A stretch of DNA of 45,819 bases. It comes from JBHIBA01 sp046758845. Lineage in GTDB: Bacteria > UBA8248 > JACPRG01 > G963555815. The translations under genes and the position numbers were made by a program. Under the pieces are notes generated by a model. That model made no database searches. It was not told the origin of the DNA and saw only the letters and a list, made by a program, of their open reading frames with translations. Location: NCBI GenBank assembly GCA_046758845.1, contig JBHIBA010000005.1, positions 1 to 45,819 of the forward strand, read 5' to 3'. Of this stretch, positions 25,306 to 35,083 are shown piece by piece. How positions within the stretch are numbered: the stretch's first letter is position 1; each line of letters begins with the position of its first letter.

Positions 25306-26289
25306 ATGCTTGCAAACAGACGAACCTTCAAACGAATCAACAAGAAGTTGAATCTTTCCGCCTTATGCGTTGCCATCGCATCCACCGCACAAGGGGCAGC
25401 GAAATTTTCCCGAAGCGTCCTCCTGTTTTTCGGAATCTTCGCTTTCCAAACGTTCCCGGCGGGAGCTGCGCTCGACTATCCCAGAGCCGACCTCTTGGCG
25501 GAGCCGGCCTGGCTCATTGCCAACCTCAACAATCCGAACATTCGCATTGTGGACCTCCGGTCGGAGCGGGAATACCGCCGCGGGCACATTCCCGGCGCGA
25601 CCCGGCTGAGCCTCAACGAGATCCGCGCCACGAGGGACGGCATCCGCAAGATGGTGGCGCCGCTCTCGGACATTGAAGGGGTCATGGGAAGGTTGGGAAT
25701 CGACGCCGGAACCACGGTTGTGGCCTACGACGACTCCGGTGGCCTGCACGCGGCTCGCCTGTATTGGACCCTGGAGTACATGGGACACCCGTCGGTCAAG
25801 GTCCTCAATGGCGGCTTCGGCGCCTGGGTCTCGGCCGGCGGGAAACTGAGCCGAGAAATACCGGAGGTGGAGCCAAAAACGTTCCGAGCGAAACTGAACC
25901 CAAGCGTCTTTGTAGACGCCCAAGGCGTGCTGGAGCGCCTCGGTAAAAAGGACGCAGCCTTGGTGGACGCCCGCTCGCCCGCGGAGTACAGCGGGGAGAA
26001 AAGCGGCAGCCGGCGCGCCGGCCGCATCCCCGGAGCGGTCAACATCGACTGGATCGAAGAGGTTCGCTTGAAAGGCGACCGGAAGTGGAAGAGCCCCGAG
26101 GAGCTGCGCGCCCTTTTTGAATCAAAAGGTGTGACACCGGACAAAGAAGTGGTGGTCTACTGCCAGACTCTGCACCGGGCGTCCCACACCTTCTTCACGT
26201 TGCGACTCCTGGGCTACGACAAGGTCCTGGGGTACGACGGGTCCTGGCAGGATTGGGGGAACCGAGAGGATTTGCCCATCGAGCGATAA
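25306..26289 (+). CDS. two-domain rhodanese-like sulfurtransferase, exported
   Basis: 327 residues. N-terminal hydrophobic segment (SVLLFFGIFAFQTFPAGAA) consistent with export. Two rhodanese domains follow: the first (about 58-185) has DLRSEREYRRGHIPGA but DDSGG in its active loop, so it is inactive, as usual in this family. The second (about 200-325) carries the catalytic Cys286 in VVYCQTLHRAS. The canonical loop is CxTGxRAS; here Leu replaces Gly. Role: transfer of sulfane sulfur in the periplasm. Starts 18 bases after ftsH. Confidence 0.88.
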   Translation: MLANRRTFKRINKKLNLSALCVAIASTAQGAAKFSRSVLLFFGIFAFQTFPAGAALDYPRADLLAEPAWLIANLNNPNIRIVDLRSEREYRRGHIPGATRLSLNEIRATRDGIRKMVAPLSDIEGVMGRLGIDAGTTVVAYDDSGGLHAARLYWTLEYMGHPSVKVLNGGFGAWVSAGGKLSREIPEVEPKTFRAKLNPSVFVDAQGVLERLGKKDAALVDARSPAEYSGEKSGSRRAGRIPGAVNIDWIEEVRLKGDRKWKSPEELRALFESKGVTPDKEVVVYCQTLHRASHTFFTLRLLGYDKVLGYDGSWQDWGNREDLPIER

Positions 26290-26362
26290 CCCGTGCCCCC
26301 GCAACGGCGCCCCGAGTCAGACGTAGGGGTCGGGAACGGATCGCGGAGAAAGGAGCTTTCTC

Positions 26363-29095
26363 ATGAGAAAAGACCTGGTCTGCGGAATGGACGTGGACGA
26401 GAGCAGCACCCCCTACAAGGTGACGAAAGAAAAAGAGACGTACTACTTCTGCTCGCAATCCTGCCAGGCTTCTTTCGCGGAAGATGTCGGGCGATATCTG
26501 AAGGAGACGAATGGAAGTCCGTCCGCAACGGGCGAGGACGGCCATGATTCCTGGGCTACGCAAGGCAATGGTTATATTGCGGAAGCCGTGGCGGAGAACT
26601 CAACTGTCGCGTCGGGGCTTGAAAGGGCCAGGGTTGACCTCCCGATTACGGGGATGAGTTGCGCGAGCTGCGCGTCGAAGATCGAAAAGGGACTCGGCCG
26701 GATCGAAGGTGTCGCACAAGCGACGGTCAACTTTGCGGCTGAAAAGGCAACGCTGCTCTACGACCCGAACCGGGCAAAGGTTTCCGATTTCGCCGGGGCC
26801 GTCCGCCATCTGGGCTACGAGGTCGAGACCCGGCAGACGCGTTTTCCCATTGAGGGGATGTCCTGCGCTTCTTGCGTCAACAAGATCCAGAAGGCGCTCG
26901 GTTCACAGCCGGGAGTAACGGAGGCGACTGTAAACTTCGCCACCGAAACGGCCGTCGTGGAATTCCTGCCGGGTGTCGTGGAACCCCGAGAGCTTCACCG
27001 GGTCGTTGAGGATCTGGGCTACAAGGTCGTTGTCCCGGACGAGGCGAGGGGCGGTGAGGAGGTCGATCACCAGCGGCAGGCCCACCTGCGTCTGATGAGG
27101 ACGCTGCGGTGGAAGATCGCCTTCGGCGCGATCCTCAGCATCCCCGTCTTCTTCGGAAGCTATCCGAGCCTGTTCCCCTGGGTGCCGGGCATCCTCCAGA
27201 ACTTCCTCGTCTTGTGGCTGCTCACCACTCCGGTGCAGTTCTGGGTCGGCTGGCAGTTCTACGTGGGGACATGGAAGGCCCTGAAGAACAAGACCAGCGA
27301 TATGAACACCCTCATCGCCGTCGGGACTTCGGCGGCCTACCTCTACAGCGTGTTGCTCATCTTCTTTCCCGGCTTCTTTGAGGCCCAGGGCATCGCTCGG
27401 GAGGTGTACTTCGACACCTCCACCATCATCATCACGCTGATCCTCCTGGGACGATACCTGGAGGCCATGGCACGGGGAAGGACCTCCGAGGCCATCAAGA
27501 AGCTCATGGGCCTTCGGGCCAAGACCGCCCGGGTGATCCGAGACGGCGAGGAACAAGACATTCCGGTGGACCAGGTCCAGGTCGGCGACTTTGTGCTCGT
27601 CCGGCCGGGCGAGAAGGTCCCTGTGGACGGGGTCATCACCGAAGGGTCTTCCAGCCTCGACGAATCGATGATCACCGGCGAGAGCATTCCGGTGGACAAG
27701 ACGGACGGGGACGAGGTCATCGGCGCCACCCTGAACAAGACCGGGGCCTTCCAGTTTCGGGCGACGAAAGTGGGCAAGGAGACCATGCTCTCCCAGATCA
27801 TCCGCCTTGTGGAGGAGGCCCAGGGAAGCAAGGCCCCCATCCAGCGGCTGGTGGACAAAGTCACCAGCTACTTCGTTCCGGCAGTGATCTCCATTGCCGT
27901 GATTACCCTGGTCATCTGGTACTTCTTCGGACCGGCTCCGGCGCTGACCTATGCTCTACTCAACTTCGTGGCCGTCCTGATCATCGCCTGCCCCTGCGCC
28001 CTGGGGCTCGCGACCCCTACCTCCATCATGGTGGGGACGGGAAGGGGGGCGGAGAACGGCGTTCTCATCCGGAGTGCGGAGGCCCTGGAGACCGCCCACA
28101 AGATCGGGTTCATCATCTTTGACAAGACCGGGACCCTCACCCGGGGGGAGCCGGCCCTGACTGACGTCGTGTCGGTGAACGGCTTTCCCGAAGCCCAGGT
28201 CCTCCAGATGGCGGCCAGCACCGAAAGGGGGTCCGAACATTCCCTGGGAGAGGCCATCGTCCGCGGGGCCAAGGAACGGGGTCTTGAGCTCTATGAGCCC
28301 AAGGAATTCCGGGCGGTGCCCGGCCACGGCGTGAGCGCCTTGGTGGACGGGACCCGCGTTGACCTCGGTAACCGCAAATACATGGAAGGCCTGGGGGTGG
28401 AGGTGGGGTCCGCCGAACAGAGCGTGCTGGACCTGGCCGGCGGGGGCAAGACCCCCATGTACGTCGCAGTGGACCGAAAGCCCGCCGGCGTCGTGGCCGT
28501 TGCCGACACCCTCAAGCCCAACTCCCTCCAGGCCGTCCGGACGCTCCATGACATGGGCGTCAAGGTCGCCATGCTCACCGGGGACAACCAGAGGACCGCG
28601 GAGGCGATTGCTTTGGAGGTCGGGATCGACCGTGTTCTCGCCGAGGTGCTGCCGGAGGACAAGGCCGACAAAGTGAAGAAGCTCCAGGATGAAGGCTATC
28701 GCGTTGCGATGGTCGGAGACGGGATCAACGACGCCCCGGCGCTGGCCCAGGCAGACGTGGGCATCGCCATCGGAACGGGGACAGACGTGGCCATGGAGGC
28801 CGCCCAGATCACCTTGATCTCGGGCGACCTGCGAGGCGTGGTCACGGCCATCGCCCTTTCCAAGGCCACGATGCGGAACATCAAGCAAAACCTCTTCTGG
28901 GCCTATGCCTACAACACCTCGCTCATTCCGGTGGCGGCCGGGGTTTTATTCCCCTGGTTCGGCATCCTGCTCTCCCCCATCCTGGCTGCGGTGGCGATGG
29001 CCACCAGCTCCGTCTCGGTGGTGAGCAACGCCCTGAGGCTGAAGAGGTTCAAGGCGCCCTTGGACGCTGCTGCCGCCCCTGTTCGCGGAGAATGA
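26363..29095 (+). CDS. copA: copper-transporting P1B-type ATPase with N-terminal YHS domain
   Basis: 910 residues. The order is a YHS domain (1-50, DLVCGMDVDESS and YYFCSQSCQASF), a linker, two HMA domains each with GMSCASC (about 95-165 and 165-235), then the P1B-1 core. Visible motifs are the actuator TGES, CPCALGL in the membrane, DKTGTLT with phosphorylated Asp, SEHSLGEAI in the nucleotide domain, GDGINDAPALAQADVGIAIG, and the YN and MATSS membrane copper ligands. It exports Cu(I) from the cytoplasm. The fused YHS domain suggests an extra metal-sensing or loading step. A separate YHS protein lies at 31567. Confidence 0.95.
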   Translation: MRKDLVCGMDVDESSTPYKVTKEKETYYFCSQSCQASFAEDVGRYLKETNGSPSATGEDGHDSWATQGNGYIAEAVAENSTVASGLERARVDLPITGMSCASCASKIEKGLGRIEGVAQATVNFAAEKATLLYDPNRAKVSDFAGAVRHLGYEVETRQTRFPIEGMSCASCVNKIQKALGSQPGVTEATVNFATETAVVEFLPGVVEPRELHRVVEDLGYKVVVPDEARGGEEVDHQRQAHLRLMRTLRWKIAFGAILSIPVFFGSYPSLFPWVPGILQNFLVLWLLTTPVQFWVGWQFYVGTWKALKNKTSDMNTLIAVGTSAAYLYSVLLIFFPGFFEAQGIAREVYFDTSTIIITLILLGRYLEAMARGRTSEAIKKLMGLRAKTARVIRDGEEQDIPVDQVQVGDFVLVRPGEKVPVDGVITEGSSSLDESMITGESIPVDKTDGDEVIGATLNKTGAFQFRATKVGKETMLSQIIRLVEEAQGSKAPIQRLVDKVTSYFVPAVISIAVITLVIWYFFGPAPALTYALLNFVAVLIIACPCALGLATPTSIMVGTGRGAENGVLIRSAEALETAHKIGFIIFDKTGTLTRGEPALTDVVSVNGFPEAQVLQMAASTERGSEHSLGEAIVRGAKERGLELYEPKEFRAVPGHGVSALVDGTRVDLGNRKYMEGLGVEVGSAEQSVLDLAGGGKTPMYVAVDRKPAGVVAVADTLKPNSLQAVRTLHDMGVKVAMLTGDNQRTAEAIALEVGIDRVLAEVLPEDKADKVKKLQDEGYRVAMVGDGINDAPALAQADVGIAIGTGTDVAMEAAQITLISGDLRGVVTAIALSKATMRNIKQNLFWAYAYNTSLIPVAAGVLFPWFGILLSPILAAVAMATSSVSVVSNALRLKRFKAPLDAAAAPVRGE

Positions 29096-29137
29096 AGGAC
29101 CAGCTCAGACGACAACCGGGGGGCAGGAGGAAAGACC

Positions 29138-29434
29138 TTGGAGCGGCTATGGATCTGGACGCTGGTTATTGGCCTCTGGCTGGTGGTCTCACCCTGGGTG
29201 CTCAAGGTGAGCGGTGGTCCTCCACTCGCAGTGGTCAATGACGCCGTCGTGGGCGCTTTGATCGCCGGCATGGCCCTTCGCGGCATCCGCGCCGCGCGAT
29301 GGGAAAAGCAAATGGGCCGGTTCTGGCGCCTGGTGCGAGAGCAAAACGGAGGCTACGACGCCCCCTTAAGCTCCCACAACGGCGGCAGGACGATCCCTCA
29401 GCGCAGTTCGGGTCTTGGAAAGGCGCGAAAGTGA
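29138..29434 (+). CDS. SPW-repeat small membrane protein
   Basis: 98 residues from a TTG start (GCAGGAGGAAAGACC upstream). The IGLWLVVSPWVLKVS stretch is the SPW motif, followed by a second helix (VNDAVVGALIAGMALRGIRA). The C-terminus is basic. The family is small membrane proteins of unknown role. Its stop overlaps the GTG start of the next gene (GTGA), so the two are translationally coupled. Confidence 0.7.
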   Translation: MERLWIWTLVIGLWLVVSPWVLKVSGGPPLAVVNDAVVGALIAGMALRGIRAARWEKQMGRFWRLVREQNGGYDAPLSSHNGGRTIPQRSSGLGKARK

Positions 29435-31323
29435 CGTATGACGTGATTGTCGTGGGGATGGGCCCGGGCGGCTCGTCGGCGGCGCACTCGCTGGCCGAGG
29501 GGGGAGCCAGCGTGCTCGGGATTGAGCGGCAGGCGTTTCCGCGAACCAAACCGTGCGGGGGGGCCCTATCGGTCAAGATCGACCGCCTCCTGGACCCGGA
29601 CTTTCGGCCCGTAGTGGAGCGCGAGGTTTACGGGGTGCGGATTACCTGCAACGGAGAGGCCTGGTCCTCCCACCGATCTCCCTCTCCCATCGTCTACATG
29701 GTGATGCGCCCCTCCTTTGACCTGTATCTCCTAGAGAAGGCGCGCGCCGCCGGGGCCGAGATCCGCGAGGGCGAATCGGTTGTTTCCGTGGAAGAAGAAG
29801 GTGCGGGGGTCGTCGTGAGGACCCCCCACCAGACCTACCGCGCGAGGTACCTGGTCGCTGCGGATGGGGCCGCCAGCATCGTGGCCAGATCCCTGCGGAT
29901 CCACCGGGAGTTGATCAAGGGGGTCGCCATCGAAGCCGAGGTCATGGTTCCTTCCGAAATCCTGGCCGATATGGACGAAGAGGGGTGGATCGACTTTGGG
30001 ACCGTCCCGTATGGCTACGGCTGGATCTTTCCCAAGAGGGACCATCTCTCCGCCGGCGTCGCCGGATGGGAATCGAAGGTCGGAAACATCAAGCGGGTAT
30101 TTGAGCGGTTTCTTTCCTCTCAACGCCTTCTAAACAAGACCTTCGATCTGCGAAAACAAGGTTACTGGATCCCCGCCCGAAGAGGTTCCCGGGGCTGCCT
30201 CTCCACCGGGCGGTGTATGTTCGTGGGGGATGCGGCGGGCCTGGCGGACCCTTTGCTGGGAGAAGGGATCTACTACGCCGCCTGGAGCGGGCAGGTCGCG
30301 GCGGAGTGCCTCCAGGAGTCCCTGGCGAGGGGAGAAAGCCGCATCAGCCGGTATGACGAAAGGGTGGATGCCGAGATCTACCCCGAATTTTGGCCTGCTT
30401 GGCGGCTGGCGAACTTCCTCTACCGTTTTCCCTCGGTGGGTCTTCAGCTCCTTGCCGATTCCGAGATCATGGAGGTCTTCTTCCAGATCCTGCGAGGAGA
30501 GGAAGGGTATGGTCGCCTCTGGCAGGAGGCGAAACACCGGACCGGAGTGGAGGCCTTGGGGTTTTTCGGTCTGCTCAGCGTCCGGGGGAACACGGTCGCG
30601 GAGCGGTACGACAGGATCGCCCACAGGTACGACAGCCTGGTCCGGGTCTGGCGAAAGTGGGCGGGACATTCGGGGTGGGAGCAACTGGAGGGACTCATTT
30701 CGAGGCACGTCCCGAAGGGAGGGGTGGTCCTGGATGCAGGGAGTGGAACGGGCCAAGTCGCGGATAGCCTCCTGCGCAGGGCGGAGCCGTCCAGAGTCAT
30801 CGGCCTCGACCTTTCGGCTGGAATGCTGGACCGGGCGCAACTGAAGATCGCAGACCGCAGAGTGAGTTGGATACGGGGAGACCTGAACCACCTCCCCCTT
30901 GCGGATCGTTCCGTCGATGTGGTCGTCAGCGCATGGGCCCTTGAGCACCTGGATGACCCCAAGGCGGGCGTGAGGGAATTTCTGAGGGTGATCAAGGATG
31001 ACGGTTTCGTGATCTATGCCTTCTCCTCGATCCCGGCGGAACTGAAGGGGCGCTATTACGCCCTGCTTCTCAACCATCTGGCGAAATGGCCCTTCATCCC
31101 CTCGAGCGAACGCCCCTTTCATGATTGTCCTCATTCGCAGATCGTTTCTTTCTGGCACGGTCTCATGACGGTGGTGGTGTTGAGGAAGTGCTGCAACGTG
31201 GACGACCAGACCGCCCCCTGCGCCATGAAAGTGGGGCAACTCGAAAAAGTTGAAAAAGAAACGCAAAGAACCGCTCGAACGAGAGAAGAGGGAATTCTTC
31301 AACCAACAGGAGCCGCCCCATGA
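29431..31323 (+). CDS. geranylgeranyl-reductase-type flavoprotein fused to a SAM methyltransferase
   Basis: 630 residues from a GTG that overlaps the previous stop. Residues 1 to about 385 are a GGR-family FAD protein: VVGMGPGGSSAA Rossmann motif, KPCGGALS, YLVAADGAAS and MFVGDAAGLADPLLGEGIYYA. Residues about 388-600 are a class I methyltransferase with motif I VVLDAGSGTGQVAD (near 433), VIGLDLSAGMLDRA, and LPLADRSVDVVVSAWALEHL. GGR enzymes reduce isoprenoid double bonds, and the methyltransferase resembles UbiE/BioC types, so lipid or quinone tailoring is the natural guess. The fusion has no frame change and looks genuine. Ends overlapping the next gene (ATGA). Confidence 0.88.
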   Translation: MTYDVIVVGMGPGGSSAAHSLAEGGASVLGIERQAFPRTKPCGGALSVKIDRLLDPDFRPVVEREVYGVRITCNGEAWSSHRSPSPIVYMVMRPSFDLYLLEKARAAGAEIREGESVVSVEEEGAGVVVRTPHQTYRARYLVAADGAASIVARSLRIHRELIKGVAIEAEVMVPSEILADMDEEGWIDFGTVPYGYGWIFPKRDHLSAGVAGWESKVGNIKRVFERFLSSQRLLNKTFDLRKQGYWIPARRGSRGCLSTGRCMFVGDAAGLADPLLGEGIYYAAWSGQVAAECLQESLARGESRISRYDERVDAEIYPEFWPAWRLANFLYRFPSVGLQLLADSEIMEVFFQILRGEEGYGRLWQEAKHRTGVEALGFFGLLSVRGNTVAERYDRIAHRYDSLVRVWRKWAGHSGWEQLEGLISRHVPKGGVVLDAGSGTGQVADSLLRRAEPSRVIGLDLSAGMLDRAQLKIADRRVSWIRGDLNHLPLADRSVDVVVSAWALEHLDDPKAGVREFLRVIKDDGFVIYAFSSIPAELKGRYYALLLNHLAKWPFIPSSERPFHDCPHSQIVSFWHGLMTVVVLRKCCNVDDQTAPCAMKVGQLEKVEKETQRTARTREEGILQPTGAAP

Positions 31324-31490
31324 AGGAAAAGCCTCCGCTTTGGATGATTCTCTGCTGCGCGGCTCCCGTGGGGCTCGGGCTGGGACTTTATTTCGCAGGA
31401 TGGATCTCCGGACTCTGGGTATTCCTGCTCATCATGTTGGCCTGTCCAGTTCTCCATCTCCTGATGATGAGGGGGCACGGTCACGGATAA
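31320..31490 (+). CDS. DUF2933-like 56-residue membrane protein
   Basis: 56 residues. Starts in the stop of the fusion gene (ATGA), behind CAACAGGAG. Two short helices (WMILCCAAPVGLGLGLYF and GLWVFLLIMLACPVLHLLMM), two adjacent Cys early on, and a C-terminal RGHGHG. Size, CC pair, CPxxH and His tail fit DUF2933. Such proteins co-occur with copper export genes. Confidence 0.7.
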   Translation: MKEKPPLWMILCCAAPVGLGLGLYFAGWISGLWVFLLIMLACPVLHLLMMRGHGHG

Positions 31491-31566
31491 GGAGATCCGG
31501 CTGGGATCGACCCACGGAGGGTGGGTACGCAACTCTACAACGAGAATGTTTCGCGGGAGGAAGGCT

Positions 31567-31719
31567 ATGGCGACAGATCCGGTGTGTGGAATGGAAGTGG
31601 ATGAGGACACGGCACAATACCGCTACGAGTACGAAGGCCGCATGTACTATTTCTGCGCGGAGGGCTGCATGAAGGCCTTCGCGGCCGACCCGGAGAAATA
31701 CCTGGCTGCGGACGATTGA
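31567..31719 (+). CDS. stand-alone YHS-domain protein
   Basis: 50 residues, ATG with GGGAGGAAGGCT upstream. MATDPVCGMEVDEDTA and MYYFCAEGCMKAF give the three YHS Cys (one, then CxxxC). It is a close relative of the YHS domain fused to the ATPase at 26363. Binds a soft metal, presumably copper, in the cytoplasm. Confidence 0.85.
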   Translation: MATDPVCGMEVDEDTAQYRYEYEGRMYYFCAEGCMKAFAADPEKYLAADD

Positions 31720-31899
31720 TAGCCGCCGGGGGATTGAGTTCGGCGCCGGACCTTGCAGGCAGGCTATGGGAACCGCCCGCACCACGCCGATGATGGTTTC
31801 AGGGCGGCAGGGATGGTGTCTTAACCGCTTGACGCAGTGAGTCCGCCGGATTTGCCCCGGCAGAGGAGTCTCTTGAGAGCACAGGGAGGAGCGCCTTTC

Positions 31900-32256
31900 A
31901 TGTGTCACATTGTCCTGGCCATGCCAATTCTGGGCCTCGTTCTTTTCCCGTTGTTCCCCCTCCGTTTGGCCCTGCCTCTTTATTCAATCGTGCTCCTCCT
32001 GTCCGCGGGCCTTTACTTCTTGGTATTCCGGGCAATGACTGCGAGGGTTGTGACCGGAAAGGAGGGGATGATCGGGAAGACCTGCCGTACGTTGACGGCG
32101 CTCGATCAGGAAGGGAAAGTCAAGTACGGCAACGAGGTCTGGTTTGCCAGGAGTGATGTGCCTGTCGAACCCGGAGAGGAGGTCCTAATCGTTGGATTCC
32201 GCGACCTTGTCCTGGTCGTTGAGCCGGCTTCCCGTGCGTTGGATATCACCGGCTAG
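31900..32256 (+). CDS. NfeD-like small membrane protein
   Basis: 118 residues, ATG after AGGGAGGAGCGCC. Two helices at about 5-50, then a small beta domain: KEGMIGKTCRTLTAL, VWFARSDVPVEPGEEVLIVGFRDLVLVVEP. This is the OB-fold pattern of the NfeD C-terminal domain. NfeD proteins partner with membrane proteases or stomatins. None is adjacent here, though FtsH and HtrA are upstream. Confidence 0.65.
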   Translation: MCHIVLAMPILGLVLFPLFPLRLALPLYSIVLLLSAGLYFLVFRAMTARVVTGKEGMIGKTCRTLTALDQEGKVKYGNEVWFARSDVPVEPGEEVLIVGFRDLVLVVEPASRALDITG

Positions 32257-32335
32257 AAGATGATTGGCCACTAGACGGTTCGGTCCTCAGCCTGCCACTC
32301 CCAATAGGAAGGAAAAGGGAAGGCCAGAGAAAATC

Positions 32336-33001
32336 ATGGAGACCGGAATACCTGCCGGGGGCGCGTGGGGACTCACGGCGGTGATGGTCGTTATCGTGTC
32401 GTGGGTCCTCTACCGCTACGTGGCGCCGAAGGGCTGGAAGGAATGGACGCGGGCGGGCTTGATCCAATCCTTTATCATTGCACTGTATGCGGAGATGTAT
32501 GGATTTCCCCTGACGATCTATCTGCTCACCGGCTGGCTTGGCCTGGAGATCCCGTGGCTGCACCGGAGCGGCCATCTCTGGGCAACGCTCTTTGGATGGG
32601 GAGACCTGGGGGCCATGGTTGAGATGCTGGTGGGATACACCCTCGTGTTCTTGGGCTTTTCCCTCCTTGTGGAAGGTTGGAGGGAGGTTTATCTGGCCAG
32701 CAAGGAGGGGCGGCTTGCCACGGAGGGTCTCTATGCCCTGGTCCGCCATCCCCAATACACTGGCATCTTCCTGGCGATTTTCGGCCAATTGATCCATTGG
32801 CCGACGATCCCCACTGTGATCCTGTTTCCGGTCATCGCGTGGGCTTATTACCGGCTTGCGAAGAAGGAAGAGGGACAAATGCTCGAAGAATTCGGAAATC
32901 AATATCGAGTTTACCGTGCAGATGTCCCTATGTTCTTCCCCAAGTGGGAAGACTGGAACCAGTTGTTATCTCACCGGAAATTCGAGGAAAAGACGGATTA
33001 G
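32336..33001 (+). CDS. isoprenylcysteine carboxyl methyltransferase-family membrane protein
   Basis: 221 residues. The ATG at 32336 is chosen over an in-frame TTG 72 bases upstream. Four or five helices. The C-terminal motif LVRHPQYTGIFLAIFGQLI and KKEEGQMLEEFGNQYRVYRADVPMF is the SAM-binding signature of the ICMT/PEMT membrane methyltransferases. Substrate unknown; lipids or small thiols are possible. Its stop lies 9 bases before the second copy of the repeat. Confidence 0.8.
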   Translation: METGIPAGGAWGLTAVMVVIVSWVLYRYVAPKGWKEWTRAGLIQSFIIALYAEMYGFPLTIYLLTGWLGLEIPWLHRSGHLWATLFGWGDLGAMVEMLVGYTLVFLGFSLLVEGWREVYLASKEGRLATEGLYALVRHPQYTGIFLAIFGQLIHWPTIPTVILFPVIAWAYYRLAKKEEGQMLEEFGNQYRVYRADVPMFFPKWEDWNQLLSHRKFEEKTD

Positions 33002-33070
33002 ACTTCCCCCGCCCTAGGGTTTTGTTGGACACTCGATTGATCCATGATGCATGGAGAAAGGAGTTTCCAG

Positions 33071-33208
33071 ATGAACGAACTCAAGCGGGAGGGGGCTTTG
33101 GCGGAAGGAGCCCGTCGGGCGCGCGGTTTCTTGGTCCTGTTGGAGAAGGTCGGTCGGTGCCGCGACACTCCGGACGAGAGAGCCCCCGATGTGCAAAGCA
33201 TGTATTGA
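33071..33208 (+). CDS. small ORF before EamA gene, copy 2
   Basis: Identical to the ORF at 62-199: 45 residues, strong ribosome binding site, unknown function, in frame with the EamA gene downstream. Confidence 0.4.
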   Translation: MNELKREGALAEGARRARGFLVLLEKVGRCRDTPDERAPDVQSMY

Positions 33209-33229
33209 TGCACGGAATCGGATTCGACG

Positions 33230-34228
33230 ATGATCGGATCGCGCTCATTCAGCGACTTGAACCAGACGGCGGCGGTGCTCCTCGTCGTCCTCACATGGAG
33301 TGCTTGCTTCGTCGTCATCAAGGCGAGCCAAGCCGACGCTCCGCCATTACTCTACGCAGCGCTGCGAGCGGTTATTGGAGGAATCCCCCTTCTGGCTGTT
33401 GCAGCCGGTACGGGACGGCTTTTGCCTCCACCTCGCACTTGGGGCTGGATCGCGCTCCTGGGACTCACGAACACCACACTGGGGCTTGCTGGCATGTTTC
33501 TCAGCGTCAGAGGCGCCGGGGCCACGATTCCGGCCATCTTGGCCAACAGTCAAGCGCTGATCGTCGCCCCACTCGCGGCCCTTCTATTCCACGAGACCTT
33601 GACCATAAAGCGGAGCTTCGGAGTCATCCTCGGCACGATAGGCGTCGCGTTGACGATGTCTGTTGGAACCGGAGGATCCTGGAGGACAGAAGGGGCCGCA
33701 ATGGGGCTCATGGCGGCGCTTGGGCTTGCAGTTGGAAGCCTTGTGATCAAGCACCTCGGATCTCGGGTGCATGCATTGACAGCCACGGCTTGGCAATACG
33801 CGCTGGGCGCGCTCCCGCTGTTGGGGATGTCCTTGGCGTTGGAAACCGGGGAGACGTTGGTATGGACGCCGAAGTTCGCGGCTGGCTTGGTCTTCCTGGG
33901 TATCATCGGCTCGGCAGGAGCTTCGTGGGGCTGGTTCCGTCTCGTCAGCAGGGGCGAGTTGATCCATCTCAACGGGTTGACTCTCTTGACGCCGGTCTTC
34001 GCGGTTGCGCTCGCGTTTCTGATCTATCGTGAACCGCTTTCCGCCCGTCAACTGCTGGGCATCGGGGTCACCCTGCTGGGCGTCATCTGGGTTGGCAGAC
34101 CTGACCGCTCACCCCTGAAATTGGCGACGCCCGACGTAGCAGTCCGTGCGAGAGCGAGGACACCTGCGACCTCGGCTCATGGAGGGCGGCGGACACGGGA
34201 TGTTCGCCGAACAATAGAGCCTGTTTGA
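33230..34228 (+). CDS. EamA/DMT-family transporter, copy 2
   Basis: Identical protein to that at 221-1219: 332 residues, about ten membrane helices in two halves, substrate unknown. Confidence 0.85.
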   Translation: MIGSRSFSDLNQTAAVLLVVLTWSACFVVIKASQADAPPLLYAALRAVIGGIPLLAVAAGTGRLLPPPRTWGWIALLGLTNTTLGLAGMFLSVRGAGATIPAILANSQALIVAPLAALLFHETLTIKRSFGVILGTIGVALTMSVGTGGSWRTEGAAMGLMAALGLAVGSLVIKHLGSRVHALTATAWQYALGALPLLGMSLALETGETLVWTPKFAAGLVFLGIIGSAGASWGWFRLVSRGELIHLNGLTLLTPVFAVALAFLIYREPLSARQLLGIGVTLLGVIWVGRPDRSPLKLATPDVAVRARARTPATSAHGGRRTRDVRRTIEPV

Positions 34229-34304
34229 CAAATCCCTCTGCCCGAATGTACCCGGAAAATTCCAGCGCGAACTGAGTATCCACCCCGAAACGGAGGACGG
34301 GAAA

Positions 34305-34808
34305 ATGGGGAAATCAAGGAAAAGGCGCCGACGAAACAGGCTCCAACCCCGGAAGGTTCCAGCCAAGAGAGAACAGGGGCGATCATGGATGTGGGGCGTC
34401 GTGTTCGGACTCGCCGTAGTCGGCTTCGGCGGGGGTTACTCCTACTACCGATTCACCCGGACCATTGAGGTGGACGCTGCCAGGGGACTGCGGGCGGAGG
34501 CCCGCGGACCCACCCGAGCCTGGAGGTTTATAGAGCGAAGGCCTGTTCTTCCGGCCAGCCTTTTCGTAGGAAGGGTTCACGAGGCCTATGCAGCGGCCAG
34601 CCGAACACCGGAGGTCTTCGATCGGCTCTATTGCTATTGCCGATGCAAAGAGGGCCACGGACACAAGACCCTGCTCACGTGCTTCACGGTCACGCATGCC
34701 TCCACGTGAGGGACCTGCGTCAACGAGGCGCTGTATGCGTCCAAACTTCATGAAAAGGGATACTCGCCCGAGGCCATTCAGGAGGCCATCGACCGGAAAT
34801 TTGGCTGA
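34305..34808 (+). CDS. PCYCGC-motif selenoprotein, copy 2 (UGA at 34707)
   Basis: Identical to 1296-1799. The UGA, the 32-codon continuation and the possible SECIS-like pairings are all the same. Confidence 0.85.
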
Positions 34809-35083
34809 AAGAGCAGAGGACTCGGGAAAATACGGCAGCTGGGCATCGGACTTCCCACCGCGCGATGGACCCGCGATGTGAATCCAGCCGGCGCGCTCTT
34901 GGCGGTCTCGTCCCCGTTTCTCGCCGCGTAAATTCTGCGCAATGGGCGTCCGCATCGCGAAAAATTGAATCGTCCCGGGTGTCATTTCACCATCCCGTCT
35001 GGCCCATCTTTTTCTTCCACCCAAAACCAATTGATTTAAGGGAGATTAGGAATTCCAACCAGCATGAGGCGCAGATCCCATTG

